Assembly (NCBI RefSeq): GCF_038433155.1
Contig: NZ_JBCDMW010000019.1
Span: forward strand, 124,001-188,000
Reading direction: 5' to 3'
DNA: 64,000 nt
Origin: Luteococcus sp038433155
GTDB lineage: Bacteria; Actinomycetota; Actinomycetes; Propionibacteriales; Propionibacteriaceae
In this document: piece by piece, positions 45,046 through 53,766 of the stretch
Position numbering within the stretch: the first letter of the stretch is position 1
How the letters are laid out: the number at the start of each line of letters is the position of its first letter
Translations under genes and position numbers: made by a program
Notes under the pieces: generated by a model
The model's database searches: none
Seen by the model: the letters and a program-made list of their open reading frames with translations, nothing else
What the model was told of the DNA's origin: nothing

Positions 45046-45393
45046 GTGCGGCCGGGGGTGGATCTGGTGCGGGTGGCCGAGGTGGCCGCCGCGCTGGACC
45101 GCTTCGGACCGCGCTACCTGCGTCGGGTCTATCGGCCCGGGGAGGTGACGGATCCGGCCCGGCTGGCCGAGCACTTCGCCGGGAAGGAGGCCATTTTCAA
45201 GGCGCTGCGCTGTGACCCCCGGCTACCGTTGCCCTGGAGGGACATCGAGGTGGTCCGCGGCCCCGACGCCGCGATGTCCGTGGTCCTGCATGGCCACGCC
45301 CGGCGTTGGGCCGCCAGCCAGGGCATCACCAGGATCGACCTGTCCACCAGCCAGCGGGACGGCGTGGCCATGGCCTTCGCCATTGCCCACTGA
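45046..45393 (+). CDS. Small AcpS-type 4'-phosphopantetheinyl transferase
   Basis: The 115-residue protein has the two AcpS motifs: GVDLVRVAEVAAAL at the N-terminus (Mg-binding Asp) and FAGKEAIFKAL near residue 45 (Glu, Lys). An STSQRDGVAMAFA block closes the fold. It transfers phosphopantetheine from CoA to a carrier-protein serine. The only carrier protein nearby is the next gene (18 bp on), so it is probably dedicated to it, separate from the cell's fatty-acid AcpS. The start is GTG, three bases after the polymerase stop. Confidence 0.82.
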   Translation: MRPGVDLVRVAEVAAALDRFGPRYLRRVYRPGEVTDPARLAEHFAGKEAIFKALRCDPRLPLPWRDIEVVRGPDAAMSVVLHGHARRWAASQGITRIDLSTSQRDGVAMAFAIAH

Positions 45394-45411
45394 TCCCCCG
45401 AAGGAGAAGAC

Positions 45412-45660
45412 ATGTTGGAGACGACACAACAGACCATCCGCACCATCCTCGCCGAGCATGCCCGGCTGGAGTGCGAGGCGGCGACGCTCGGGGTCGACGA
45501 TGACCTCTACGCCGCCGGGATGACCTCGCACGCCAGCGTGAACGTGATGCTCGCCCTGGAGGACGAGCTGGACATCGAGTTCCCCGACGAACTGCTGAAC
45601 AAGGAGACCTTCGGCAGCATCGCCCGGATCGCCGCGGCCCTCGACGGCCTGCAGGACTGA
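45412..45660 (+). CDS. Carrier protein for an activated amino acid
   Basis: The 82-residue helical carrier protein has the phosphopantetheine serine as Ser39 in GMTSHASV, rather than the GxDSL of fatty-acid ACP. A helix-2 block VMLALEDELDIEFPDELLNK and FGSIARIAAAL follow. This TS form with E(D/E)E-D-EFP is characteristic of carriers served by SerRS-like amino acid:[carrier protein] ligases. A GGAG site precedes the ATG. It lies between its likely phosphopantetheinyl transferase and its likely ligase, 11 bp before the latter. Confidence 0.85.
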   Translation: MLETTQQTIRTILAEHARLECEAATLGVDDDLYAAGMTSHASVNVMLALEDELDIEFPDELLNKETFGSIARIAAALDGLQD

Positions 45661-45671
45661 GAGGACCACCC

Positions 45672-46598
45672 ATGAGCATCGGCAGCGGAGAGCGGGCCCG
45701 GGCAGAGCTGGCCCGACGGCTGGAGGAGGCCGGTCACCAGGTCCCCAGCGGCACCCCCGGGGTGCACGGCCGGGGCGCCGATTTCGAGGCCGTCGTCGCC
45801 GGCCTGTCCCGGGCGATGATCGCCCTAGAGGAGCCCGACGAACAGGTGCAACGGATCCACTTCCCGCCGCTGGAACCCCGGGCCGCCTACCTGAAGACGG
45901 ACTACCTGGCCAGCTTCCCGCAGCTCACCGGGGCGGTGGACACCTTCACCGGCAATGACAAGGACCACAGGGCGCTGCTCAAGGTGTACGAGGAGGGCGG
46001 CGAGTGGGCGGACCGGCTGGAGCCGTCGGGACTGATGATGGTGCCGGCCACCTGCCACAATGTCTACCCGCGCTTCACCGGCGAGCTGGCCGAGCCGGCC
46101 CGGGTGGAGACCACCTCCTGGTGCTTCCGGCACGAGCCGGAGACCGATCCGCTGCGGATGGTCTGCTTCCGGATGCAGGAGGAGGTCTACCTGGGCAACC
46201 CTCAGGGCGCCCTGGCGCATCGGGACCGCTGGCTCGAGAACTTCGTCGAGCTGCTGGGAGGCCTGGGGCTCGAGGTGTCCACCGAGATCGCCAACGACCC
46301 CTTCTTCGGGCGGGCGGGCCGGATCCTGGCCGTCGGACAGCAGAGCGAGGCGCTGAAGTTCGAGGTGCTGGTCAGCATCTACGACGACAAGCCCACCGCC
46401 ATCGCGTCGGGCAATGCCCACCGCTCCCACTTCGGCGAGAACTTCGCCATCACGCTGCCGGACGGCAGCCCGGCACACTCGTCGTGCGCCGGGCTTGGGC
46501 TGGAACGCACCACCATCGCCCTGCTGGTGCGGCACGGGATGGACGTGGCGCAGTGGCCCACCGAGGTGCGCCAGCGCCTGGGCCTGGAAACCGTCTGA
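45672..46598 (+). CDS. Amino acid:[carrier protein] ligase (SerRS-like)
   Basis: The 308-residue protein is a class II synthetase core without a tRNA-binding arm. Motif 2 is WCFRHEPETDP (about 150-160) followed by FRMQEEVYLG, and motif 3 is GLGLERTTIALL. Cys128 (VPATCHNVYP), Glu170 and Cys272 (SSCAGLG) align with the Cys-Glu-Cys zinc triad of Bradyrhizobium Bll0957, as I recall it. Those enzymes adenylate glycine or alanine and load it on a carrier protein. Here the adjacent carrier and transferase genes complete the set. The amino acid used cannot be read directly; a zinc-bound small amino acid is expected from the family. Confidence 0.87.
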   Translation: MSIGSGERARAELARRLEEAGHQVPSGTPGVHGRGADFEAVVAGLSRAMIALEEPDEQVQRIHFPPLEPRAAYLKTDYLASFPQLTGAVDTFTGNDKDHRALLKVYEEGGEWADRLEPSGLMMVPATCHNVYPRFTGELAEPARVETTSWCFRHEPETDPLRMVCFRMQEEVYLGNPQGALAHRDRWLENFVELLGGLGLEVSTEIANDPFFGRAGRILAVGQQSEALKFEVLVSIYDDKPTAIASGNAHRSHFGENFAITLPDGSPAHSSCAGLGLERTTIALLVRHGMDVAQWPTEVRQRLGLETV

Positions 46599-46605
46599 GG
46601 ACCGC

Positions 46606-48270
46606 TCAGCCCTGGATCCGGCGTTCACCCGTCCCGACGACCACCCCGGTGGCGCCGTAGTTCCCGAGGGCCCGGGACTTGGTGGTCAACCGGTAGGTGT
46701 TGCCCTGGAGCGTCACCCCACTGGGCTTCGGCGCGGTGCTGCTGCCCGGCCCGAGGAAGACGCAGTCGACGCCATTGCCCTGCTTGGTGGTGTCGAAGGT
46801 GTTCTTCTCCACGGTGATGGCACGCGCGCCGCTGAGGATGATCACCCCGGAGGCGTAGCCGGTCGCCCGGTGCGCAACCTTGGTCATGGTGTTCCGGGAG
46901 ACCGTGATCCCCGAGGAGCGATCCTCGATGTGCACGGGGTTCATGGCGTAGTTGGTGAAGCTGTTGCCCACGATGGATCCGCCGGTCACCCGCGCCATCC
47001 CCACGCCGAAGCCGCTGTTCGAGCTGGTCGAAAGGTTGTCCGCGAAGGAGTTGCCCACCACGTGGACCGTGGCCATGACCCCATTGGGCGAGTTGAACTC
47101 CAGGTCATCGGCATGGTTCCTGCGGAACGTCGAGCCGGTGACCAGGACGTCGTCCACCCGCCCGGTCCGCGCATTGCTGCTAAGCAGCCCGAACTGGGTG
47201 TTCTCGAAGGTGGAGCCGGTGATGGTCAGCCCGCGCACTCCCCGGTTTCCCATGTTGATCAGGTCGATCGCGGAGAAGTCATTGCCCCAGGTGGCAGCGC
47301 CCGTGTTGAAGGTCACACCCGACAGCCAGATCCCCGTGCCGCCGGCGATGGTGAGCATCCGCCCATAGGCGGCATTGGCCCGAGTCAACCGGAGATTCTC
47401 GATCCGCACCTGGTCCGAGTTGATCCGCAGCAACTGGACATAGCGGGACTTGTCGGCGCTGGACAGGGCCAATTCCGATCGGCTGCCCGAACCGACCAGC
47501 GCCACCCGCGAGGGCAGGTCCACGGTGCCCAGGGGATCCACCACCAGGCGTCGATCGGGCAGGACCAGCGTGCCGCCGCCCTTGGCCCGCAGCACGTCCA
47601 GGGCCGCAGTGATCTGGTTGGCATTGCCCCGGGGGGTGCCGTCGGTACGGAACTGGTCCAGGGTGACCCGGTGGGAACCGACGGCGGGCCGACGCGCGGC
47701 CGTCGATGCGGCAGCTGGAACCGTGGCCGAGGTCACGGCCCGGGCCTTGGTCGGCGCGGCCTTCGCCGCCAGGACCCGGTAGCGCAGAGCACCGTCGGTG
47801 AGCATCCGTCCGTTGAACCTGCTCGTCCTGCGGCCATCGGTGGCGTACTTCCAGCCATGACCCTGATCGTAGACGGCGCTGGTCAGCGGCACGCTCTTCC
47901 CGTCGACGACAAGGGAACGGAGGTACAGCGTGCGATCCTGGCGGCGGCCACTGACCGTACCGCGCGCATCATTGTCGAACAGGAGCTGGAGCTCGTCCCC
48001 GGCGCGCAGGGCCCGTGGCAACTGGATCCGGCTGGACCTCCAGGGGCGCTGCGTGGAGATCGTGGTCACGACCTTCTTGTTCAGGGCGACCCGGACGCGG
48101 GCCCCGGTGCCACGGTAGGTGTCCGAGCGCATGCTGACGGTGACGACCGACTTCTGGGCCACGGCCGGGCGCGCCGGCGCCGCGCTCGCCGGCAGGGCCG
48201 GGGCGATCAGGGCCAGGCCGGTCATGGCTGTTGCCACGCTGAGGCATCGGGCACGGCGGAGGGAGGCCAT
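46606..48270 (-). CDS. Secreted right-handed beta-helix protein with N-terminal CBM-like domain
   Basis: The 554-residue protein has a signal peptide (ALPASAA, about 30), a beta-rich domain (about 40-170, DELQLLFDNDARG, LYLRSLVVDGK) resembling CBM60-type calcium-dependent binding modules, and an Ala/Thr linker. A parallel beta-helix of about 350 residues follows, with repeated N-x-F/T-x turns (GSTFRRNHADDLEFNS, GNSFADNLSTS, NPVHIEDRSSGITVSRNTM). The closing half matches the lipoprotein gene at 55007. Helix proteins of this type are often polysaccharide lyases or hydrolases; acidic residues in ADDLEFN could be catalytic. It likely trims the polymer made by this locus. A clear promoter lies at 48336. 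Confidence 0.78.
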   Translation of the reverse strand: MASLRRARCLSVATAMTGLALIAPALPASAAPARPAVAQKSVVTVSMRSDTYRGTGARVRVALNKKVVTTISTQRPWRSSRIQLPRALRAGDELQLLFDNDARGTVSGRRQDRTLYLRSLVVDGKSVPLTSAVYDQGHGWKYATDGRRTSRFNGRMLTDGALRYRVLAAKAAPTKARAVTSATVPAAASTAARRPAVGSHRVTLDQFRTDGTPRGNANQITAALDVLRAKGGGTLVLPDRRLVVDPLGTVDLPSRVALVGSGSRSELALSSADKSRYVQLLRINSDQVRIENLRLTRANAAYGRMLTIAGGTGIWLSGVTFNTGAATWGNDFSAIDLINMGNRGVRGLTITGSTFENTQFGLLSSNARTGRVDDVLVTGSTFRRNHADDLEFNSPNGVMATVHVVGNSFADNLSTSSNSGFGVGMARVTGGSIVGNSFTNYAMNPVHIEDRSSGITVSRNTMTKVAHRATGYASGVIILSGARAITVEKNTFDTTKQGNGVDCVFLGPGSSTAPKPSGVTLQGNTYRLTTKSRALGNYGATGVVVGTGERRIQG

Positions 48271-48335
48271 TGGGAGCTCCTTGGCTCTGGGAATTCAGCT
48301 GGACATTCCCCCGACATGGCCCCCGGCCGTGCAGA

Positions 48336-48364
48336 ACTATAGGCAGCGCCCCTGCCACTCACAA
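48336..48364 (-). promoter_or_regulatory. Sigma70-type promoter of the beta-helix gene
   Basis: Read on the minus strand, TTGTGA (48359-48364) is followed after 17 bp by TATAGT (48336-48341), giving a leader of roughly 60 nt before the ATG at 48270. A GGTCAACTGACC palindrome-like sequence overlaps the upstream side and could be an operator. Confidence 0.55.
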
Positions 48365-48448
48365 GGTCAACTGACCAATAAGGCCCGGCGGCACTCACCA
48401 CCGACCACCACCGCTCCCCGATGACAAGGGATTTTGCCGCCTTCACGC

Positions 48449-48471
48449 CCCTTCCGCCGAAAGCAGAAGGG
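48449..48471 (-). terminator. Possible terminator after fcl
   Basis: CCCTTC (48449-48454) and GAAGGG (48466-48471) form a short stem with an 11-nt loop 12 bases beyond the fcl stop on the minus strand; a weak AAAA follows further on. The stem is short, so confidence is limited. Confidence 0.35.
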
Positions 48472-48482
48472 CCCGGCCGGCC

Positions 48483-49454
48483 TCACTGCCGGAGTTGGTC
48501 CCTGTTCTCCCGGTACCACTGGATGGCATTGGCCAGGCCGGAACGCAGGTCGTACTGCGGCTGCCAACCCTCCCCCTTGAGCAAGCTGACATCCAGCAGC
48601 TTCTGTGGGGTGCCGTCGGGCTTGGAGGTGTCCCACTCCACCGTCCCGGTGTAACCCACCAGCTCGGCGATGGTCTCGGCCACCTCCTTGATGGTGCAGT
48701 CGGTCCCAGTGCCGACGTTGACCTGCTGCGGCCCGTCGTAGTGCTCCATCAGGTGCAGGCAGGCCGAGGCCATGTCGTCCACGTGCAGGAACTCCCGCCG
48801 GGGGCTGCCGGTGCCCCAGTTGGTGACCACCGGGGTGCCGTTGGCCACCGCCTCGTCATAGCGACGGATCAGCGCCGGCAGCACATGCGAGCCCTTCGGG
48901 GAGAAATTGTCCCCCGGGCCGTACAGGTTGGTGGGCATGGCGCTGATCCAGTGCACCCCGTGCTGGCGCCGGGCGGCCTGCACCTGCAGGATGCCGGCGA
49001 TCTTGGCGATCGCGTAGGCGTCGTTGGTCTCCTCCAGGTAGCCCGTCAGCAGGGCGTCTTCGCTGATCGGCTGGTCGGCCAGCTTCGGGTAGATGCAGGA
49101 GCTGCCCAGGAAGAGCAGCCGGTCCACCCCGGCCGCCAATGCGGCATCCATCACGTTCACCTGGATCTGCAGGTTCTGGCTGATGAAGTCGTAGGGATAG
49201 GTGTTGTTGGCCAGGATGCCGCCCACCTTGGCCGCGGCCAGGAAGACGTAGCGGGGCCGGGTCTGCTCGAAGAAGTCGAGCACGGCCTGCCGGTCGGTCA
49301 GGTCCAGCTCCGCATGGCTGCGGGTGACGATGTCGGTGAAGCCCTCGTCGGTGAGCTTGCGCAGGATGGCGCCGCCCACCAGGCCGCGGTGCCCCGCCAC
49401 GTAGACCGTCGCGGAGCGGTCCAGCGGGGCGGGGGTGAATGCGTCCTCACTCAT
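48483..49454 (-). CDS. fcl: GDP-L-fucose synthase
   Basis: The 323-residue SDR enzyme has the NADP-binding GHRGLVGGAI, FLAAAKVGGI, the serine in GSSCIYPK, the catalytic Tyr-x3-Lys in YAIAKIAG and the GSPRREFLHVDDMA substrate block. It epimerises and reduces GDP-4-keto-6-deoxymannose to GDP-L-fucose. ATG 49454 has GGAAG eight bases upstream; ATG 49460 overlaps the gmd stop. It is coupled to gmd, which makes its substrate. The locus therefore supplies L-fucose to the polymer. Confidence 0.94.
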   Translation of the reverse strand: MSEDAFTPAPLDRSATVYVAGHRGLVGGAILRKLTDEGFTDIVTRSHAELDLTDRQAVLDFFEQTRPRYVFLAAAKVGGILANNTYPYDFISQNLQIQVNVMDAALAAGVDRLLFLGSSCIYPKLADQPISEDALLTGYLEETNDAYAIAKIAGILQVQAARRQHGVHWISAMPTNLYGPGDNFSPKGSHVLPALIRRYDEAVANGTPVVTNWGTGSPRREFLHVDDMASACLHLMEHYDGPQQVNVGTGTDCTIKEVAETIAELVGYTGTVEWDTSKPDGTPQKLLDVSLLKGEGWQPQYDLRSGLANAIQWYRENRDQLRQ

Positions 49455-49459
49455 CGGCA

Positions 49460-50512
49460 TCACTTCCAGGTCTTGAAGCCGGGCAGCGATTCGCCCTCGC
49501 CATTGACGGCGGCGTCGATCCACAGCTTGCCGCCCACCTCAACCTGCTTCAGGTCGTTCTCCACCATGATCCGGGCCAGCTGCGGGGTGAAGACGGTGGC
49601 CTCCCAGCCCAGCTTCTCCTTGGCCTTGGACGGGTCGCCGATCAGGGCGTCCACCTCGGTCGGGCGCAGGTAGCGCTCGTCGAACTCGACGTACTTCTCC
49701 CACTCCAGATCCACCGCCTCGAAGGCGAACTGGAGGAAGTCGCGCACCGTGTAACCCTTGCCGGTGGCCAGCACGAAGTCCTCCGGGTCATCGGCCTGCA
49801 ACATCCGCCACATGCCCTCCACATATTCCGGGGCGTAGCCCCAGTCACGGATGGCGTCGATATTGCCCATGTACAGCTTGTCCTGCTTGCCGGCCTTGAT
49901 GGCGGCGACGGCGCGGGTGATCTTGCGGGTCACGAAGGTCTCGCCGCGACGCGGGGACTCGTGGTTGAACAGAATGCCGTTGACCGCGTGCAGACCGTAG
50001 GCCTCGCGGTAGTTCTTGGTGATCCAGTAGGAGTACATCTTGGCGGCGCCGTAGGGCGAGCGCGGGTACATCGGCGTCTCCTCGCCCTGCGGGGGCGGAG
50101 TGGCGCCGAACAACTCGGAGGTGGAGGCCTGGTAGAAGCGCGGGCTGATGCCCGCCTGGCGCACGGCCTCCAGCAGCCGCACGGTGCCGACGCCGGTGGT
50201 GTCGGCGGTGTGCTCCGGCTCGTCGAAGGAGACCCGGACGTGGCTCTGCGCGGCCAGGTTGTAGACCTCGTCGGGGCGGATGGTGTCCATCAGGGTCACC
50301 AGTCGAGCACCGTCGGACAGGTCGCCGTAGTGCAGGGTGAGCTTCACGTCCTCCTCGTGCGGGTCCTCGTAGAGGTGGTCGATCCGGTGGGTGTTGAAGG
50401 TGGACGCGCGACGGATCAGGCCGTGCACCTCGTAGCCCTTGCCCAGCAGCAGCTCCGCCAGGTATGAACCGTCCTGACCGGTGATTCCGGTGATGAAGGC
50501 CTTCTTGGCCAT
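49460..50512 (-). CDS. gmd: GDP-mannose 4,6-dehydratase
   Basis: The 350-residue SDR enzyme has GITGQDGSYLAELLL (NADP site), LHYGDLSDG, VYNLAAQSHVRVSF, the TSELFG catalytic threonine region, the Tyr-x3-Lys in SPYGAAKMYSYW and NHESPRRGETFVTRKI. It converts GDP-mannose to GDP-4-keto-6-deoxymannose, the precursor of GDP-fucose (and GDP-rhamnose). GGAG precedes the ATG. It directly precedes fcl in the same operon, and a glycosyltransferase gene ends 4 bp upstream. Confidence 0.95.
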   Translation of the reverse strand: MAKKAFITGITGQDGSYLAELLLGKGYEVHGLIRRASTFNTHRIDHLYEDPHEEDVKLTLHYGDLSDGARLVTLMDTIRPDEVYNLAAQSHVRVSFDEPEHTADTTGVGTVRLLEAVRQAGISPRFYQASTSELFGATPPPQGEETPMYPRSPYGAAKMYSYWITKNYREAYGLHAVNGILFNHESPRRGETFVTRKITRAVAAIKAGKQDKLYMGNIDAIRDWGYAPEYVEGMWRMLQADDPEDFVLATGKGYTVRDFLQFAFEAVDLEWEKYVEFDERYLRPTEVDALIGDPSKAKEKLGWEATVFTPQLARIMVENDLKQVEVGGKLWIDAAVNGEGESLPGFKTWK

Positions 50513-50516
50513 GGAT

Positions 50517-51776
50517 TTACTCCGTTTCCGTGATGTTTGCGCCGGCATCCACGAGCGTGGGGAACTGACGGCGGGGAAAGTGTGAGAGCCACTCGGAGAC
50601 CCGGGCCACCGCCTTGACGGCCGCAAAGTTCTCCTCGGCAAAACGTCGGGCATTGGCGCCGTAGGTGCCGGCCCGGTTGACCGAGCCAGCCATGTCCTCC
50701 ACGACCGCCAGCAGGGTCGCCGGGTCGCCGGGGGCGATGATCGGGCCGGCCTGGGCCACCCGGACCTCGTCCGCGGTGGCGCTGTCGGCCTCGGTGGCGG
50801 CGACGACGGGCTTTCCCTGGATGAAGTAGCTGGTCAGCTTGCTGGGCACGGCGGACTCCCGCAGCCCGGGCTTCTCGTTCACGATCAGCACGTCGGCGCA
50901 CTGCAGCATGGCGGCGTACTCCGAGTCATCCAGGGAGGGCACGAAGACCAGGTGCTTGACCCCCCGCCCGGCCTGGACCAGCGCGTCGTGCCGGGAGCCA
51001 TTGCCCACCAGCCCGAAGACCACGTCGGAATCCTTCTCATCCGCCAACCGGGCCGCCTCGACGATGTTCTCCAGCCCCTGTTTGGCCCCCATGTTGCCGG
51101 TGTGGATGGCCACCAGCCGGGCATCCCCGAAGTACTTGCGCCGCACCTCGGCCGGGTCCGCGGCCAGGCTGATGTCGATGTGGCTCCAGTTGCGGGAGAC
51201 ACAGACCTTGGCGTCGTCCACCCCCAAGTCGTCGACGACGTGGCGCCGGAAGCGCTCGTGGATCACCAGCACCCCGTCGGCGGCCTTCAGGATCCGGGAC
51301 TCCAGAGCCAGCAGCAGCCTGCTCTTCAGGTCACTGCCGCCGATCTCCTTGGCGCCATTGCTGTACAGGTCCTGCACCCAGACGGTGACGGGCGGCTGGC
51401 CGGGCAGCTTGCTGCGCAGCACCTGGATTCCGGTGCTGATCAGCGCGGGGCTGACACAAAGGACCACGTCCGGCCTGTGCCAGGGGCTCAGCGCGGCCCC
51501 CAGCCCGAAGGTGACCTCCTGCATGATCCGGCTCAGGCCCATCCCACCCGAGCCGATCACGTGCCGCACCCGCCGCACCGTGACCCCGCGGATGCTCTCC
51601 TCACGACAAAGGCCGCGGAAGTTGGTGTAATTGCTCCACTGCGGATAGTGCGGGATGCCGGTGGACACCCTCACCTGGTGCCCGACGGATTGCAGCCCCT
51701 CGGCCATCGCCGTGGTGTAGGGCGCGATGCCAGAAATCTCCGGCGAATAGTTCACCCCGATGATCAAGATCTTCAT
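50517..51776 (-). CDS. GT4 glycosyltransferase, WbuB-like (fucosyl-type)
   Basis: The 419-residue GT-B protein begins MKILIIGVNYSPEISGIAPY, the WbuB/WcaI-type start. HTGNMGAKQGLENIVEAARL and FVPSLDDSEYAAMLQCADVL are typical of colanic-acid-type transferases; WbuB adds L-fucose in E. coli. AGGAAAG precedes the ATG. It is next to gmd-fcl, so fucose is a reasonable donor sugar, though this is inferred from context and family. C-terminal donor site: ADVLIVNEKPGLRESAVPSK. Confidence 0.85.
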   Translation of the reverse strand: MKILIIGVNYSPEISGIAPYTTAMAEGLQSVGHQVRVSTGIPHYPQWSNYTNFRGLCREESIRGVTVRRVRHVIGSGGMGLSRIMQEVTFGLGAALSPWHRPDVVLCVSPALISTGIQVLRSKLPGQPPVTVWVQDLYSNGAKEIGGSDLKSRLLLALESRILKAADGVLVIHERFRRHVVDDLGVDDAKVCVSRNWSHIDISLAADPAEVRRKYFGDARLVAIHTGNMGAKQGLENIVEAARLADEKDSDVVFGLVGNGSRHDALVQAGRGVKHLVFVPSLDDSEYAAMLQCADVLIVNEKPGLRESAVPSKLTSYFIQGKPVVAATEADSATADEVRVAQAGPIIAPGDPATLLAVVEDMAGSVNRAGTYGANARRFAEENFAAVKAVARVSEWLSHFPRRQFPTLVDAGANITETE

Positions 51777-51916
51777 GTGTGTCTTTCCTGCGCCGGCCTG
51801 CCGGCCGGGCAACTCCCCCCGGATGCATCTGGCCGACGTGTGTCACGCCAGCCACGGAAACGATAGCGAAAGCTGACCTGCCCCACGACCGCCGCGAGGA
51901 CGAGAACAGCTCGTGC

Positions 51917-53032
51917 TCAGGCCCCTCGGTAGGCGCTGACCAACTGCTCCACGATCGGGCGCATCGAGAATTCGTCCCGGATCAGGCGCTGGGCCCGCTC
52001 CCCGGTCTGCCGTCGCAACCCGGGATCCGCCAGATAACGCCGAATGGCCGCGGCAATCTCGGCGGGGTCATTGGTGGTCACGGTGCCGGCCGCGCCGCGC
52101 GCCACGGCGGGCGCCAACCCACAGGTGTCCGTTAGGACCACCGGGAGCCGGGCGGCCAGCGCCTCCAGCACCGACATCGGGTAGGGCTCGTCGACCGAGG
52201 GCAGCACATACAGGTCCGCGGTGGCCATGGCCTCCTGGCAACCCGCTCGGTCCGCCGGCCCATCCCAGCGCAGCCGTCTGCCCAGACCGGCGGCCTGGAT
52301 GGCGGCCGCAACCGCCGGGCCCTCACCCTCGTCGGGGCCCACCATCCGGAAGCCCACCTCAGGGAATTCGCGAGCCAGTTCCGTCGCGGCCTGCACGAAG
52401 ACCAGAGGGCGTTTGCGGGCCTGCAGGCGGGCCAGGTAGAGCACGGTCACCTCCGCGTGCTCCTTCGGGCTGGGCATCGAATCGGCATCCAGGCCGTTGT
52501 GGAGCTCTTCCACCCGGAGACGGGGGCCGCCCACCGCCAGGACACCCTGGCGCTCCACCTCCGTGAGGTGGAAGACGCGGGCGGCGGCGCGCAGCACCCG
52601 GCGCGTGAGCGCGGCATCCAGCGGACGGGCCAGCAGCTTCTGGGAGGGATCGATCATGCCGTGCGTCTGCACGCAGGTCCGCACCCCGAGGTTCTGCACC
52701 AGGGAGGCCGCCGGCAGGGTCACGAAGTCCCGTGCCAGATGGACGTGCACGGCATCCGCCTGGCGCGCATGGCGCCGCAACCAGGCCAGCATCTGGGGGC
52801 TGGCCAGCCCAGCGAAGCCGGCACCGGGGATCACCTGGATGACGGGGAAGAGCTTCACCGGCACGTCCTGGAAGGTGTCCGGCAGCGGACCCTCGAAGCC
52901 CTGGGCACCCGCCACCAGGGTGACGTCGTGCCCGGCATCCCGGAGCGCTCGACAGTGGTTGAAGGCCACGGTGGTGGGGCCACCATAGGCATTCTCCGGG
53001 GTGATGACGGTGGCAACCTGGATGATCTTCAC
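51917..53032 (-). CDS. GT4 family glycosyltransferase
   Basis: The 371-residue GT-B protein has VATVITPENAYGGPTTVAFN at the N-terminus, the acceptor side QTHGMIDPSQKLLARPLDAA (as in WcaC/WcaL-like proteins) and VLYLARLQARKRPLVFVQAA. The donor site is LPSVDEPYPMSVLEALAARL with PVVLTDTCGL. GTG 53032 overlaps the acyltransferase stop by 4 nt (GTGA). The acyltransferase, this enzyme and the WbuB-like enzyme seem to be one operon with gmd-fcl. The sugar is unknown. Confidence 0.85.
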   Translation of the reverse strand: MKIIQVATVITPENAYGGPTTVAFNHCRALRDAGHDVTLVAGAQGFEGPLPDTFQDVPVKLFPVIQVIPGAGFAGLASPQMLAWLRRHARQADAVHVHLARDFVTLPAASLVQNLGVRTCVQTHGMIDPSQKLLARPLDAALTRRVLRAAARVFHLTEVERQGVLAVGGPRLRVEELHNGLDADSMPSPKEHAEVTVLYLARLQARKRPLVFVQAATELAREFPEVGFRMVGPDEGEGPAVAAAIQAAGLGRRLRWDGPADRAGCQEAMATADLYVLPSVDEPYPMSVLEALAARLPVVLTDTCGLAPAVARGAAGTVTTNDPAEIAAAIRRYLADPGLRRQTGERAQRLIRDEFSMRPIVEQLVSAYRGA

Positions 53033-53595
53033 GGCTGGGCCTCCCTGGCCTCGGAACGAGGGGCCAGCACCCGGGCCCCGGCAGGTACGTCCTTCACGAC
53101 CAGGGCGGTGGCGCCCACGACGGCATCCCGGCCGACGGTCACACCCCGCAGCACGGTGGCCCGTGCCGCCACCCAGGCGCCGTCCTCGACGGTGATCGGG
53201 GCATTGTCGAACTCGAAGGCGACGTCCTTGGCGTCGTGGCTCCCCGTGCACAGGAAGGCCTGCTGGGAGACGCACACGTCCGAACCGATGGTGATCGGCT
53301 CCAGGTTCAGCAGGTAGCTACCCACCCCGATCCAGCTGTTGTCCCCGACGCTGAGCTTCCACGGCCAGTGGATCCGCACGCCATTGCGGATGTTCACGTT
53401 CTGGCCGATCCGGGCGCCGAAGGCCCGCAGCACCGAGGCCCGGACGGTGGGCGGCATCAGGACGGACCTGGTGAGTGGTTCGGCCACCAGGGCCCACGCA
53501 GCGCACACGGCGGCGGGGCGTCCCTTGTCATAACCCATGCCGGTGAACTGGGCCAGCCGGCGTCGATGCCCCGGAGCAGTCGGCGATGATGTCAT
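53029..53595 (-). CDS. WcaF-like hexapeptide-repeat acyltransferase
   Basis: The 188-residue left-handed beta-helix protein has hexapeptide turns (IGQNVNIRNGVRIHWPWKLSV, IGVGSYLLNLEPITIGSDV) and a histidine in CTGSHDAKDVAFEFDNAPI. These are typical of WcaF/serine-acetyltransferase-like enzymes that add acetyl or another acyl group from acyl-CoA to a sugar. GGAGGGAGAG stands before the ATG. It is the first gene of a five-gene minus-strand operon. The polymer is therefore probably acetylated. Confidence 0.87.
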   Translation of the reverse strand: MTSSPTAPGHRRRLAQFTGMGYDKGRPAAVCAAWALVAEPLTRSVLMPPTVRASVLRAFGARIGQNVNIRNGVRIHWPWKLSVGDNSWIGVGSYLLNLEPITIGSDVCVSQQAFLCTGSHDAKDVAFEFDNAPITVEDGAWVAARATVLRGVTVGRDAVVGATALVVKDVPAGARVLAPRSEAREAQP

Positions 53596-53766
53596 GTCTC
53601 TCCCTCCATGACCGCGCTGGTCCTCAGGGGCTGCGGGGCCGCAGCCCGAGCCGAGTGTAACCCAGCTGAGTCCAGCCTGAAGCCCGGACTCGACAGGCTT
53701 CGGACTCGTCTAGAGTGTCCCGGGTCTGGGCCTGCGTGTCCCAGCACTCGGGGAGGGATCACGCAC

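Noticed and set aside
45412..45660. Carrier protein read as fatty-acid ACP or NRPS carrier
   Set aside because: The phosphopantetheine site is GMTS, not GxDSL, and the adjacent SerRS-like ligase identifies a different system; no condensation or ketosynthase genes are present.
45672..46598. A shortened seryl-tRNA synthetase
   Set aside because: No N-terminal tRNA-binding arm, zinc-type Cys/Glu/Cys residues are present, and carrier and phosphopantetheinyl transferase genes are adjacent.
48361..48380. A second copy of the long inverted repeat from 15845
   Set aside because: Only about 12 bases (GGTCAACTGACC) are shared; the rest of the arm is absent.
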